This document shows, one piece after another, positions 43,841-53,861 of a stretch of 64,000 nucleotides of DNA (the first letter of the stretch is position 1; each line of letters opens with the position of its first letter). The DNA comes from Flavivirga sp. 57AJ16. GTDB lineage: Bacteria; Bacteroidota; Bacteroidia; Flavobacteriales; Flavobacteriaceae. Made by a program: the position numbers and the translations under genes. Where the stretch lies: the NCBI RefSeq assembly GCF_028736925.1, contig NZ_JAQZAT010000002.1, forward strand, positions 248,001-312,000, in the 5' to 3' direction. The notes beneath the pieces were generated by a model. That model had not been told where the DNA came from and made no database searches. It saw only the letters and a list, made by a program, of their open reading frames with translations.

Positions 43841-45316
43841 TTAATAACCTGGGTTTTGTTCCAACTCTGGATTTCTGTCTATTTCATTTAAAGGGATTGG
43901 TAATAATATTTTGTTTTCGTTCATATCATAATTTACATATTCATTAGTTATTAAATTTAACTCCTGTAAATTATTCATGGTTTGAATAATCATATTATTT
44001 CTTACTAAATCATCCCACCGATGGCCTTCCAGAGCTAGCTCTAAACGTCTTTCTAATAACACAGCATTTAACATTTCATTATCGGTAGCGGTGGTATTAC
44101 TTAAACCTGCTCTATTTCTAATTTGGTTGACAATACTTCTTCCTCTATCACCAATTTCTAAATGAGCCATAGCTTCTGCTTTCAATAATAAAATGTCTGC
44201 TAAACGTAAAAAATAAATATGATCACCACTGTTCCAGCCATTGGCCTCTTTTTGCTTATATGCAAAAGGTACAGGGGTCGATGGACTGTTAACGTTATAA
44301 TATTCATCTACCCATTGGACACTTTCGAAAATGATATTTTGATTCTTCCTTTCTAGATCAGATTGAGAATCGTAAGCATTTATTAAATCTTTGGAAGGTG
44401 TTCCATACTTTCTCCAACTGTCATTACTAATTGAAGGTGGTAAAAACAATTGGGGTCCCCAATTTCCTTGAGGAGTTCCTTTTATAAATTGAGACACAAA
44501 AATTGCTTCTGAGTTGTTATAATTACCTCCAACACTAAATAAAGGGGAGTAAGTACTTAAAAGTTGATACCCAGCTGGACTATTTATAACTCGGTCTGCA
44601 TGCTCAATAACCTTTTCATAATTATGTGAAGGGTGTTGTGCCCATACTTTTGCCAATAGTGCATTTGCTGTACCCTTAGTGGCTCTTGCTTTATTAACAT
44701 TAGATCCTCCTTCATAATTATCAGGTAAACCTGCTTCGGCTGCGGTTAAATCTTCAATAATAAACGCATACACCTCTTCTACAGTGTTTCTTGGTATTTG
44801 AGTCTTACTAATGTCTGCTGTTCCAGTTTTCTTTACTATGGGAACGCCTCCATATTGTTTTACTAAATCGAAATAATAGAACGCTCTTAAAAATTTAACC
44901 TCAGCAATAATTTCAGATTTTCTGGTGCTAGATAAATCGGCAATATCTTCTATTTTATCTAAAACAGTATTAGCTCTTGCTATGCCTAAATAAAAGGCTC
45001 TCCAATTATTAAATATTCTTGCGTTGTTAGGTGTTATTTTTAATTGGTCGTATGCCCAGATATCTACGTCATCTGGAGGACCAGCATAACAATTATCAGA
45101 TCTTACATCTCCCATTAAAATATTATCCCAAATATAAAATTCGTTGTGTAATGAATTATAAACGGATACTAAGGCCGCTTCAATATCATCAGCACTATTA
45201 AATGTATTACCTGTGGTTGAGTTGGTAATTGGTTTTAAATCGAGAAATTCATCACTACATGACTGTATAAGAGAAAATACTATTATTGTTCTTAATAAAA
45301 TTTTAATCGTTTTCAT
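43841..45316 (-). CDS. susD-like: SusD/RagB family nutrient-binding lipoprotein
   Basis: 491 residues with lipobox LIQSC (Cys20). The SusD fold is recognised from EFLDLKPITNSTTGNTFNSA, KFLRAFYYFDLVKQYGGVPI, and the C-terminal LLERRLELALEGHRWDDLVR. It forms the lid of the SusCD importer and binds oligosaccharide at the outer membrane. It lies 14 bp after the susC gene. The adjacent GH20 genes suggest a GlcNAc-containing ligand. Confidence 0.95.
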   Translation of the reverse strand: MKTIKILLRTIIVFSLIQSCSDEFLDLKPITNSTTGNTFNSADDIEAALVSVYNSLHNEFYIWDNILMGDVRSDNCYAGPPDDVDIWAYDQLKITPNNARIFNNWRAFYLGIARANTVLDKIEDIADLSSTRKSEIIAEVKFLRAFYYFDLVKQYGGVPIVKKTGTADISKTQIPRNTVEEVYAFIIEDLTAAEAGLPDNYEGGSNVNKARATKGTANALLAKVWAQHPSHNYEKVIEHADRVINSPAGYQLLSTYSPLFSVGGNYNNSEAIFVSQFIKGTPQGNWGPQLFLPPSISNDSWRKYGTPSKDLINAYDSQSDLERKNQNIIFESVQWVDEYYNVNSPSTPVPFAYKQKEANGWNSGDHIYFLRLADILLLKAEAMAHLEIGDRGRSIVNQIRNRAGLSNTTATDNEMLNAVLLERRLELALEGHRWDDLVRNNMIIQTMNNLQELNLITNEYVNYDMNENKILLPIPLNEIDRNPELEQNPGY

Positions 45317-45330
45317 AATATTTTTTTAAA

Positions 45331-48300
45331 TTAAAAAGAAGCGTTTAAACCAAGGATGAAATTTTTAATCTGAGGGTAAGTTCCATAATCGACCCCTTGA
45401 ACTAAGTTACTCGAACCAAATGCATTAACTTCTGGGTCGTATCCTGAATAATTTGTAAATGTTGCTAAGTTCTCGCCTGTAACGTATAATTTCAATTTTG
45501 TCAAAAATGTTTTTTCTAAGAATTTTTTACTTAGATCATAGCTACATGTTAGCGTTCTAATTTTTAAATATGAACCATCTTCAATAAATCTTGATGATAA
45601 ATCTGAATTTGTTTTATCGCCTAATACTGCTCTAGGAATATCTGTAACATCACCTGGTTGTCTCCATCTGTTTAGGACACTAGAAGATTGGCTTTTAAAG
45701 TCTGTCATCGCTTCTGTTTCAACTCTAGTGGCATTAAAAATGTCATTACCTTGAACACCTTGAAGAAAAACACTCAATCCAAAACCTTTGTATTTTAGTG
45801 TATTTGTAAAGCCATAAGTAAAGTCTGGATTTGCGTTACCAATGATTGTTTTGTCACCTTCGGCAGTAATATCGCCACTTTCGTCTAAGTCTCTGTAAAT
45901 AATATCTCCAGTGGCTATATCGACACCATCAGAAATAAACCCCCAAAAATTGCCAATAGGTTGTCCTTTTTCGGCACGAACCACATTTCCTCTTTGAAAA
46001 ATGTCTCCATCATTGAAAATCTGTCCTTTTAAGTCGGTTATTTCATTTTTGTTAAATGATATATTAAAATTTGTATCCCAGGTAAATAATTCTGTATTTA
46101 TTATTTTTCCGAGAATTGAAACCTCAAGCCCTTTGTTTTTTATTCCACCTACATTTTGTGTTGAATTAAGAAAACCAGAGGATGTTGGAAGTGGGGCAGG
46201 TATTAATAGGTCTTTAGTGTCTTTAATATAGTAATCCATGATTACATTTAACCTATTGTCTAAAAAGGCAATATCTAAACCTAAATCCGTTTGTGTAGAT
46301 ATTTCCCATTTTAAATCTTTATTTTCTAAAGTTTCAGCAGCAATTCCGGGAATTATATTACCTCCTATAACATAATTATATCCTGTTCCTACTTGACCAT
46401 ACCAAGCATATGGTTCTATTCTATCATTACCAACTTCACCCCATCCAAATCTAATTTTTATATCATTGAAAAAACCGTTTTCGTTAATAAAATTTTCTTT
46501 AGAAAGCCTCCAACCTATAGAGAATGAAGGGAAATAACCCCATTGGTTGCTTGGCCCAAAAACAGAAGAAGCATCGGCTCTGAAATTGGCCGTTAATAAA
46601 TATTTGTCTTTATAATCATAATTAAGTCTACTAATGAAAGATTGATTTGATCTTTCATTTACATTTGATGAAGTTATGATATTAGTGGTGCCACCACCAA
46701 CAGAGGTAACCGTACCACTTCCAAAACCATTTGATTCTCCTGAAAGAGAAGTGTTTTTTCTCTTAGATGAAATAAATCCGCCCAAGACTTTAAATTCATG
46801 ATCTCCAATGGTTTTTTCATAAGTCAACATGTTTTCCAAAATCCAGTAAAAACTTTTGTTAGAACTTTCATAAGCGGTTCCTTGAGTTGCTCTACCAAAA
46901 TCTGTAGTAAAGGGGTCTAAAAAGTTTGAAAAAGAACCTTGCGTATCGTCAATTGAAAATCTACTTGTATATTGAATTTCATTTGTAATATCTGCATCAA
47001 AATAAAATGTTCCTAAAAATCTTGAATTTAGGTATTCCTTATCTGGGGCATCTGTACTTGCTACAGGGTTTTCCCAAGAGGCCTGTAATGGATTTCCGGT
47101 ATAAGTGCCGTCCTCATTAAAAATACTTATAAGAGATGGCGTAACTAATGCTCCTAAAACTACGCCTCCTCTGCCTGCACCTACATTATCAGTAACATCA
47201 ACATCTCGCCATTTGGAGTATGTTAAATTAGTTCCAACTTTTAACCATTTTCTAATTTGAGTACTCAGGTTAAACTTAGCACTGTATCTTTCAACACTAT
47301 TTGTTCGTACAATGCCTTCTGCATTTTGATAATTTCCAGATATGTAATAATTTATCCCATTTTCTATTCCAGAAAAAGACAGTTGATAGTTTTTTCTTAG
47401 AGCCGTTCTATAGATTTCATCTTGCCAATTGGTGTTTGCAGTATAGATTGACCAATCTGGAACGGATAAACCTAAATCATCCATTAAATCAATATATTGT
47501 GATCGATCAAGTGTTCCTAATTTTTTGGTTATTGTTGATGCTCCAATATAAGTATCAAAACTTATTTGTCCACCTTTTGCTCCTCTTTTAGTATTGATTA
47601 TAACAACACCATTTGCTCCAGATGCACCATAAATTGCTGCAGAAGATGCATCTTTCAAAATAGAAATACTTTCAATATCGTTTGGATTGATATCATAAAT
47701 AACTTCTACAGGAATACCATCAACCACATATAATGGTTCACTTGAGGCACTAATTGATGTTGTACCTCGAATACGCAAAAAACTTCCTGATTGTGGTTTT
47801 CCAGAAGAAGATACAACAGTTACACCAGCCGCTTTTCCAGCCAGTGCCTCGGTTAGTTGCAATATGGGTCTGTCTTCAATAACTTCACTTGAAATTTGGC
47901 TAACTGAACCAGTAACATCCTTGATTTTTTGAGTTCCATACCCTACAACTACAACGTCATCCAAATAACTAACATTTTCTTCCAGGACAATATTTAGAGA
48001 CTGTTGTTCATTTACTTCAACTTCTTCATTTGCAAAACCTAACATAGAAAAAACAAGAGTTTCTCCTTTTTCTACACTAATGGAAAAGTTCCCATCAAAA
48101 TCTGTTGCTACACCTCTTGTTGTTCCTTTTATGATAACTGAAACACCAGGTAAGGGTTGCTTATCGATGTCTGTTACTATCCCAGTAATTTGTTGCTGGG
48201 GCAATGATGCATCAATATCTTTGATTTTTTGTTTTATATGGATGTTTTTGTTCGGTTTAAAAGTAAAATTAAAGTCATCTTTTTTAAAGCTTTTTACTAA

Positions 48301-48591
48301 TAGCTCACTTATTTTTATTGTACCTTTTTTTAGATGGATTTTAGGAAAATTTTTGAACATATCCACTTTGTAAATAAAAGTGTAATCCGATTGATCCATT
48401 ATTAGATCAAAAACCTCGTCCACGGTTAGAACGATATCCTTATCAATTGCAATTTTATCATTTTGTGAAGATAAATTCCCAGGATTTAAACTAAAAGCTG
48501 TTGTGCAGAATAATAGGATAAAAGATCTCATAATGTTAAGGATAGATTTTTTTTTGAATTCAAAAAAATCATTTAAAAAATTAATTTTCAT
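45331..48591 (-). CDS. susC-like: SusC/RagA TonB-dependent transporter with STN domain
   Basis: 1086 residues. After the signal region comes a secretin/TonB N-terminal domain (about 50-115, VDEVFDLIMDQSDYTFIYKV). Next are a carboxypeptidase-like regulatory domain (about 137-210, ITGIVTDIDKQPLPGVSVII), the plug (about 220-335, IESISILKDASSAAIYGASG) and a 22-strand-type barrel ending GLNASF. The STN domain marks a transducer that signals through FecR and the FecI-like sigma encoded just upstream. It imports oligosaccharides with SusD. The ATG at 48591 is used; an internal Met21 is possible. Confidence 0.95.
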   Translation of the reverse strand: MKINFLNDFFEFKKKSILNIMRSFILLFCTTAFSLNPGNLSSQNDKIAIDKDIVLTVDEVFDLIMDQSDYTFIYKVDMFKNFPKIHLKKGTIKISELLVKSFKKDDFNFTFKPNKNIHIKQKIKDIDASLPQQQITGIVTDIDKQPLPGVSVIIKGTTRGVATDFDGNFSISVEKGETLVFSMLGFANEEVEVNEQQSLNIVLEENVSYLDDVVVVGYGTQKIKDVTGSVSQISSEVIEDRPILQLTEALAGKAAGVTVVSSSGKPQSGSFLRIRGTTSISASSEPLYVVDGIPVEVIYDINPNDIESISILKDASSAAIYGASGANGVVIINTKRGAKGGQISFDTYIGASTITKKLGTLDRSQYIDLMDDLGLSVPDWSIYTANTNWQDEIYRTALRKNYQLSFSGIENGINYYISGNYQNAEGIVRTNSVERYSAKFNLSTQIRKWLKVGTNLTYSKWRDVDVTDNVGAGRGGVVLGALVTPSLISIFNEDGTYTGNPLQASWENPVASTDAPDKEYLNSRFLGTFYFDADITNEIQYTSRFSIDDTQGSFSNFLDPFTTDFGRATQGTAYESSNKSFYWILENMLTYEKTIGDHEFKVLGGFISSKRKNTSLSGESNGFGSGTVTSVGGGTTNIITSSNVNERSNQSFISRLNYDYKDKYLLTANFRADASSVFGPSNQWGYFPSFSIGWRLSKENFINENGFFNDIKIRFGWGEVGNDRIEPYAWYGQVGTGYNYVIGGNIIPGIAAETLENKDLKWEISTQTDLGLDIAFLDNRLNVIMDYYIKDTKDLLIPAPLPTSSGFLNSTQNVGGIKNKGLEVSILGKIINTELFTWDTNFNISFNKNEITDLKGQIFNDGDIFQRGNVVRAEKGQPIGNFWGFISDGVDIATGDIIYRDLDESGDITAEGDKTIIGNANPDFTYGFTNTLKYKGFGLSVFLQGVQGNDIFNATRVETEAMTDFKSQSSSVLNRWRQPGDVTDIPRAVLGDKTNSDLSSRFIEDGSYLKIRTLTCSYDLSKKFLEKTFLTKLKLYVTGENLATFTNYSGYDPEVNAFGSSNLVQGVDYGTYPQIKNFILGLNASF

Positions 48592-48702
48592 AAATTTGAT
48601 TGTTATTAGTTAGTTATACATTTTAATTAATTAGTAATTTTTGATTAATTGGGAATGGAGCGTTGTACCTTGGACAGTTTGCGCTTTGTTCCCTTTCTCA
48701 AT

Positions 48703-49875
48703 TTATTTTATGGTTATTGTTTTGTTGCTTATTTCATAGTTATTTATAACATTTATATTTTTTAAGCTTAATAGAATTTCTTCAATGTTTTGTTTTTTAC
48801 TTAAAACCCCTTTAAATTCTATATTTTCTAGATCTTTATTTAGAAATACAACATCAAAGTCATACCATCGAGATAAAACCCTCATTATTTCATTTAAAGG
48901 TTTATTTTTAAAACTAAAAAAACCTCGTTTCCAAGAAGTTTCGTTTTTAACATCTACTTTTGCGATAACAATAGCATTACTATTATTGCTTATAGTTGAT
49001 TGTTGATTTGGACTTAGTATTTTGTTTTCAAAATTATTATTAACGGATACTTTGCCCTCTACTAACGTCGTGTATATGTTGGTTTCGTCTTTGTAGGCTT
49101 TGATGTTGAATTCGGTACCCAGGACTTCGACTTCCTGACCGCTATTCATAACTTTAAAATGGGAGCCGTCGTGGTCGGTGCTAGGGCTCACGTCAAAATA
49201 AGCTTCACCATATACCAATTCTACTTCACGCGTTTCTCCCTCTCTAAAGGTTACCGGATATTTAAGTTGGGATTCAGAATTTAACCATACTTGGGTGCCG
49301 TCTGATAATTTTATAAAGAATTGACCGCCTCTTGGGATAGTTAGATAGTTATAAGCGATTTCAGATGAATTTTTATCTCCAACTCCATACACAATTTCCT
49401 CTCCATTACTTTTGATATTTTGTGTTTGGTAGGACGTGCCTTTTTCCAGTGCGACTACCGAACCATCTTTTAAAGTTAAAGTTGCTTTGTCTGTCCCGGT
49501 TTGAATAGCATTCGTTTTTACAATTGTTTGTTCTTTATCTATAGGATTGTTAAATAAATCATCTCTTAAAACATAGGTTATAGCTAAGATACCAGCAATA
49601 GTAGCGGCAACTGAATACTTCCAAACATAAAATCTTTTTCTTTTATTTTCTTTTTGTTTTACAATATTTATGATATTATCATGAATTCGATTTGCATCAA
49701 CCAAAGTCATGGTTGGTTTTTTGTCAAGGAGTTTCAGTACATCTTCAACAGTTGGTAGTTGGTCTGGCCCTTTCATATTCTGTATAAGGGTAATGACTTC
49801 ATCAGCTTCTTCTTTGCTGCATTGATTAAGAATAAACTTATTTAATTTATTTCGAGAATGATAATCTGAATGCAT
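48703..49875 (-). CDS. FecR-type anti-sigma factor
   Basis: 390 residues: a cytoplasmic sigma-binding N-domain (about 1-78), one transmembrane helix (about 83-102, YSVAATIAGILAITYVL), a periplasmic FecR domain (about 170-280, TIPRGGQFFIKLSDGTQVWL, VLGTEFNIKAYKDETNIYTT) and a C-terminal DUF4974 domain (about 320-390). It holds the sigma factor until the SusC STN domain signals. Its FecR core is nearly identical to that of the FecR at 52527 and is richer in GC than its flanks. Confidence 0.92.
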   Translation of the reverse strand: MHSDYHSRNKLNKFILNQCSKEEADEVITLIQNMKGPDQLPTVEDVLKLLDKKPTMTLVDANRIHDNIINIVKQKENKRKRFYVWKYSVAATIAGILAITYVLRDDLFNNPIDKEQTIVKTNAIQTGTDKATLTLKDGSVVALEKGTSYQTQNIKSNGEEIVYGVGDKNSSEIAYNYLTIPRGGQFFIKLSDGTQVWLNSESQLKYPVTFREGETREVELVYGEAYFDVSPSTDHDGSHFKVMNSGQEVEVLGTEFNIKAYKDETNIYTTLVEGKVSVNNNFENKILSPNQQSTISNNSNAIVIAKVDVKNETSWKRGFFSFKNKPLNEIMRVLSRWYDFDVVFLNKDLENIEFKGVLSKKQNIEEILLSLKNINVINNYEISNKTITIK

Positions 49876-49956
49876 AATATACGATCTTGTGTATATAATA
49901 CAGATGAGGACGGTATGAGTACTACTCGAAGTTTATTTTATTAAAATAAAACTGAA

Positions 49957-50090
49957 TGTCCGTAATCATACATAATGATATTTTTGTCATTCAGAACGAA
50001 GTAAATAATCTATTGATAATCAATGAGATCCCTCGTTGCCTCGGGATGACAAAAACAATATATTTTTAGGTTTATAGCAAATTACGGACA
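49957..50090. repeat. Nested inverted repeats between sigma and FecR genes
   Basis: Outer arms TGTCCGTAAT (49957-49966) and ATTACGGACA (50081-50090). Inner arms TTTTTGTCAT (about 49981) and ATGACAAAAA (50046-50055). The middle CATTCAGAACGAAGTAAATA resembles a common flavobacterial intergenic repeat. It separates the sigma gene from its anti-sigma and may tune their ratio. Confidence 0.6.
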
Positions 50091-50102
50091 ATCAAAAAAA
50101 AA

Positions 50103-50747
50103 TTATTCAAGCCAGCGGGATGAGAGAAGGGTAATCAAAAGTGTTACGTCACCATGAGTTTCTAAAAAGTCTCTTATAGTTGCTAAAGCCTTACTCATTT
50201 GTCCTTTGACTGTACTTACCGAAATATTTAATTCTTTGCTAATTTCATCATAGCTCTTACCTTCATCACGCGACATTTGAAAAATAACCTTGCGTTTGAG
50301 CGGTAATTGTTGGATAGCCTTGTTTTTTATTGCCTCATAATCGGCTTCTGCCATCTTATCTTCAATAGGACTGTATGACTTTTGGCTTACATAAAATACT
50401 TCTTCTTTAAGCTTTCTGTTATTGGCAACTTTGCTAATGAGGTTGAAGGTCAGATTTCTAGTAATTGTAAAAACATAGGATTTGAAAGATAAATCGGGAT
50501 TTAATCTATCCCGATGTTTCCAGATATTCAGAAATACGTCTTGAACGATTTCCTCTGATAGCACTTTTGTTTTCAGCATGCTAACGCTATATGCGAACAC
50601 ATCGTTTCGATATGTGTCGAAAAGTTTACGGAAGGCTTTATTATTGCCTTCAATAAGCTCCTGGACTAACAGTTTTTCGTTAAGTCTATTTTTATCTGCT
50701 CTTTTTATTGATTCTGCCAATTGAAATTTATTTAAATATAATTTCAT
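50103..50747 (-). CDS. FecI-like ECF sigma factor of the GH20 locus
   Basis: 214 residues. Region 2 is seen in NKAFRKLFDTYRNDVFAYSV and EEIVQDVFLNIWKHRDRL, region 4 in KSYDEISKELNISVSTVKGQ and MSKALATIRDFL. It is the first gene of the minus-strand PUL and should recruit RNA polymerase to the susC promoter when released by FecR. The N-terminus is about 25 residues longer than usual, so translation may begin at an internal site. Confidence 0.93.
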   Translation of the reverse strand: MKLYLNKFQLAESIKRADKNRLNEKLLVQELIEGNNKAFRKLFDTYRNDVFAYSVSMLKTKVLSEEIVQDVFLNIWKHRDRLNPDLSFKSYVFTITRNLTFNLISKVANNRKLKEEVFYVSQKSYSPIEDKMAEADYEAIKNKAIQQLPLKRKVIFQMSRDEGKSYDEISKELNISVSTVKGQMSKALATIRDFLETHGDVTLLITLLSSRWLE

Positions 50748-50950
50748 TTAAGAGAATTAAACTCTAAATAATAAAATTGCTCAATATTAAACAAATTTTA
50801 TTAATTCTTTATTCTGTGAAGGAAAGGTGCTAAGATTGTTGAGTTAAATATACAAAATAATTTGAACGCATAAATGGCATCATATTTACCTCCATTTGTT
50901 GTTAATTAAATGATTTGCTTAGAATTCGGATTGGTTTGAGACCATATTTC
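50748..50950. other. Divergent region before the GH20-locus sigma gene
   Basis: AT-rich, no gene. It leads into integrase and peptidase remnants that separate the two divergent SusCD loci. Confidence 0.4.
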
Positions 50951-50970
50951 AGTGTGTCCTATCTCGTGTC

Positions 50971-51085
50971 CTATTCGGTTTGTGCCATTGGGAGAGAATT
51001 AAATAAAGTCCCTATTAAAACTGTATCAAAGATGCTGGGGCATAAAAAATTGTCTAGCACTCAAAAATTATCAAGGAACATTTAA
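50971..51085 (+). pseudogene. Integrase C-terminal fragment
   Basis: RELNKVPIKTVSKMLGHKKL followed by SSTQ is the LLGH box region of a tyrosine recombinase like the one at 4108 (GVPLETVSKLLGHTKLSTTQ). The nucleophile Tyr is lost and the frame ends at 51083. GTGTCCTATCTCGTGTCCTA and CTATTCGGT (50971-50979) alongside match the motif near the other integrases. This is the footprint of a third element. Confidence 0.75.
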
Positions 51086-51092
51086 GGCCACT

Positions 51093-51610
51093 GTTGGAAA
51101 AAATGGTATGAACTACTACATCAAAAGAGCCGATGTGGTAAAAGGAGCGGCCAGTTATTACATCATTCAAAACATGGGATCGATTTTGGAGAACGACGAC
51201 CAGCAAGGTCTGGCACATTTTCTAGAACACATGGCCTTTATCAAACATCGATGCCAAAACATATAATTACTCAAAGTATTCTTAACGTATGCCTATTGGT
51301 CTGATGTCTATAGTATAAAATTTTGAATACAAGGTACTTCGTAATTTCTATCATAATTGGTACCTAACCGATCTGCAGACCATAGCTGTGATAGGTGGCA
51401 TTAATATAAGAAGAGGTTGAGCAGAAAATCATAGAAAAATTCTCGAAAACTCCAGCTGTAGAAAATCCAAGAGAACGATTTGATGTCAATATTCCAGATA
51501 ATGATGAGATGTTGTACAGTTCAGGAATGAACCCCGAGGTCTCATCCGCATCTATAAGTTTTGGTATTCGCCATAAAAAAGCTTACACCCAAAAACATAA
51601 ACAAGTATAA
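51093..51610 (+). pseudogene. Decayed M16 (insulinase/PqqL-like) peptidase
   Basis: VGKNGMNYYIKRADVVKGAA, then GSILENDDQQGLAHFLEHMA includes the zinc-binding HFLEH motif; this frame stops at 51264. After a deletion and shifts, FYHNWYLTDLQTIAVIGGIN and VENPRERFDVNIPDNDEMLY continue the M16 fold to about 51610. Most of the protein is missing. M16 peptidases often accompany SusCD/DUF4843/PKD loci like the one that follows, so this may be a lost member of it. Confidence 0.75.
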
Positions 51611-51815
51611 AATATTAAAGTATTCATAAAAATTACTTAATATTGTTGCAAATTGTAAAAGCTATTGCAGCAATTAGCGCATATTTTCTATTAAAAATAG
51701 TTACAGAGGGAATAGGTAACACCGTTTTATCGTATCGGCAAAATACGACTTACAGTAAAAAGGTGTTAGCGCCCATACAGCCAAAGCATAGTATATTTTT
51801 TAACGCAGGTTAAAC

Positions 51816-52412
51816 ATGTCGGTAGCACAAAACCATACAGACCAACAACTAATAGACCGCATAAATGCCAATGACGAAGGAGCATTTAATACACTATACG
51901 ATTTGTATTGGGAGTCCCTATTTATATATGCCCACAACCTTTTAAAAGACAGAGTGCTTGCCGAAGACATTCTACAAGATATCTTCATTAATATTTGGAC
52001 CAAACGTGGCGATATAAACGTAAAAACCACCCTAAAAGGCTATCTATATACCTCAGTAATGTATAAGGTATACGATCAGTTCAGAAAAAACAAACAATCC
52101 TTTAAAGAAGAACTACTAGATAACTTCAATCAGCGCATACAAACCTCGAATCCAGAATCAAAGCTCATCTATCAAGAACTGTTAGAGCATATCAATCGAA
52201 CCGTCGAAACCTTTCCTGATAAAATCAAAGAAGTATTCATATTGAGCCGTCAAGAGCAATTGACCCATAAAGAAATAGCTGAAAAATTGGGAATATCCAC
52301 CAAAACAGTAGAAGCGCACATTACCAAAGCATTAAAACTCCTCAAAGCTTCCATAAGTAACATAGCCGGTATGGAACTCATTATATTTATTAGCTATTAT
52401 ATGCACCAATAA
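51816..52412 (+). CDS. FecI-like ECF sigma factor of the second SusCD locus
   Basis: 198 residues with region 2 (EGAFNTLYDLYWESLFIYAH, AEDILQDIFINIWTKRGDI) and region 4 (LTHKEIAEKLGISTKTVEAH, then ITKALKLLK), and a hydrophobic C-terminus typical of this group. It starts the plus-strand locus, followed by FecR 115 bp on. Just upstream TAACACC (51717) and GGTGTTA (51763) can pair and may be regulatory. Confidence 0.93.
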   Translation: MSVAQNHTDQQLIDRINANDEGAFNTLYDLYWESLFIYAHNLLKDRVLAEDILQDIFINIWTKRGDINVKTTLKGYLYTSVMYKVYDQFRKNKQSFKEELLDNFNQRIQTSNPESKLIYQELLEHINRTVETFPDKIKEVFILSRQEQLTHKEIAEKLGISTKTVEAHITKALKLLKASISNIAGMELIIFISYYMHQ

Positions 52413-52526
52413 ACGGGTGGTAAAAAGAGCTAGAATAAATTTTTTTAAAAAAAGTACGGTTTTCTATTAGGGATGCCTTTCTTTTTCTCGACTTGTATAA
52501 AAGCCCCATAGAAAAGATTAAAAAAA

Positions 52527-53708
52527 ATGGAAGACCACAACTATCTAAACCGTTTAATTAAGCAACTTTTTAAAGGTTCAATTTCCAATAAAGGACTCAA
52601 AGAGCTTTCAAACTTTTTTATAAGCCATCAAACATCAAAAACATGGCCCTTAGACCCTGCCTTAAAAGCGCCAATCAAAGCAGATATTTATGCTAAAATA
52701 CAATCAAAACTACAACAAGAGCCTAAAGCGCCCAAAGTAGTGCCTTTCTACAAGAAAAAACCGATTAAGTACGCCGCCGTCGCCGCTATTCTATTATTAG
52801 CTACTCTAACCATCTTATTACAGACCAATACTATCCCGTTTGGTAGGCAGGGAGTTGAAGGGGCACAACCCATTATAGTAAACAACCAAATACAAACAGG
52901 CAGCAACAAAGCCATCCTTACTCAGGCGGATGGCATCACCGTGGTATTAGAAAAAGATTTCCTATACCAAACCACCTACGCCAGCAGTAACGGCAAACAG
53001 ATTACGTATAATACGGAGAGACGCAAAGCATCGCGTCTCAACCCGGCACAACAATCCTTATACGAAACACTCACCATCCCCCGTGGTGGCCATTTCCAAA
53101 TAACCCTATCCGACGGTACCAAGGTCTGGCTCAACTCAGAGACCCAACTTAAATATCCTGTAGCCTTTACCTACGGTCAACCCAGAGAAGTTAGTCTTAT
53201 TTACGGCGAAGCCTACTTCGACGTTAGTCCCAGCACCGACCACAACGGTTCCCCTTTTAAAGTATTTAACAGTGGCCAGGAAGTGGAGGTTCTTGGCACC
53301 GAATTCAACATCAAGGCCTACAAAGACGAAACGAACATTTACACGACATTGGTCGAAGGCAAAGTAGCAGTAAACACGCCCAAGGCACAGCATACCTTAG
53401 TGCCCAACCAACAATTGGGTTTTAATGTGCTAAGCCAACAAACAACCGTGACCACTGTCGATGTGTACTACCATATAGCATGGAAGGACGGCACGTTCAA
53501 TTTTGTAAGCAAACCGTTAAAGGACATCATGCAAACCCTATCCCGTTGGTATGATATGGACGTGATATTTGAAAACAAGGATCTGGAAAACGTCACCTTT
53601 ACCGGTGTATTGCGAAAAAACCAAAATATAGAAGCCATCATGGCCACCATAGGCTCGGTGTCTATAGAAACGTATGAGATACGGGGCAAGACCATTGTGC
53701 TGAAGTGA
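52527..53708 (+). CDS. FecR-type anti-sigma factor, second locus
   Basis: 393 residues: N-domain (about 1-70), transmembrane helix (about 82-100, YAAVAAILLLATLTILLQ), FecR domain (about 175-280) and DUF4974 C-domain. The block YGEAYFDVSPSTDHNGSPFK, then FNSGQEVEVLGTEFNIKAYK, is nearly the same as in the FecR at 48703, while the ends differ. It controls the sigma factor upstream and is presumably triggered by the STN domain of the SusC at 54074. Confidence 0.92.
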   Translation: MEDHNYLNRLIKQLFKGSISNKGLKELSNFFISHQTSKTWPLDPALKAPIKADIYAKIQSKLQQEPKAPKVVPFYKKKPIKYAAVAAILLLATLTILLQTNTIPFGRQGVEGAQPIIVNNQIQTGSNKAILTQADGITVVLEKDFLYQTTYASSNGKQITYNTERRKASRLNPAQQSLYETLTIPRGGHFQITLSDGTKVWLNSETQLKYPVAFTYGQPREVSLIYGEAYFDVSPSTDHNGSPFKVFNSGQEVEVLGTEFNIKAYKDETNIYTTLVEGKVAVNTPKAQHTLVPNQQLGFNVLSQQTTVTTVDVYYHIAWKDGTFNFVSKPLKDIMQTLSRWYDMDVIFENKDLENVTFTGVLRKNQNIEAIMATIGSVSIETYEIRGKTIVLK

Positions 53709-53861
53709 TGTGTGGTGCACCATGAACAAGGTGTCATTGCCATACCAACTGCAGGAGCCTGCTGGCGAGGCTGGGGATTTCACAAAAGCCAATTAAAGAA
53801 TAAAGAAAATGTCTAACTATCTAAAAATCTAAACAAACAACCCTCTAAAAACACAAATAAT

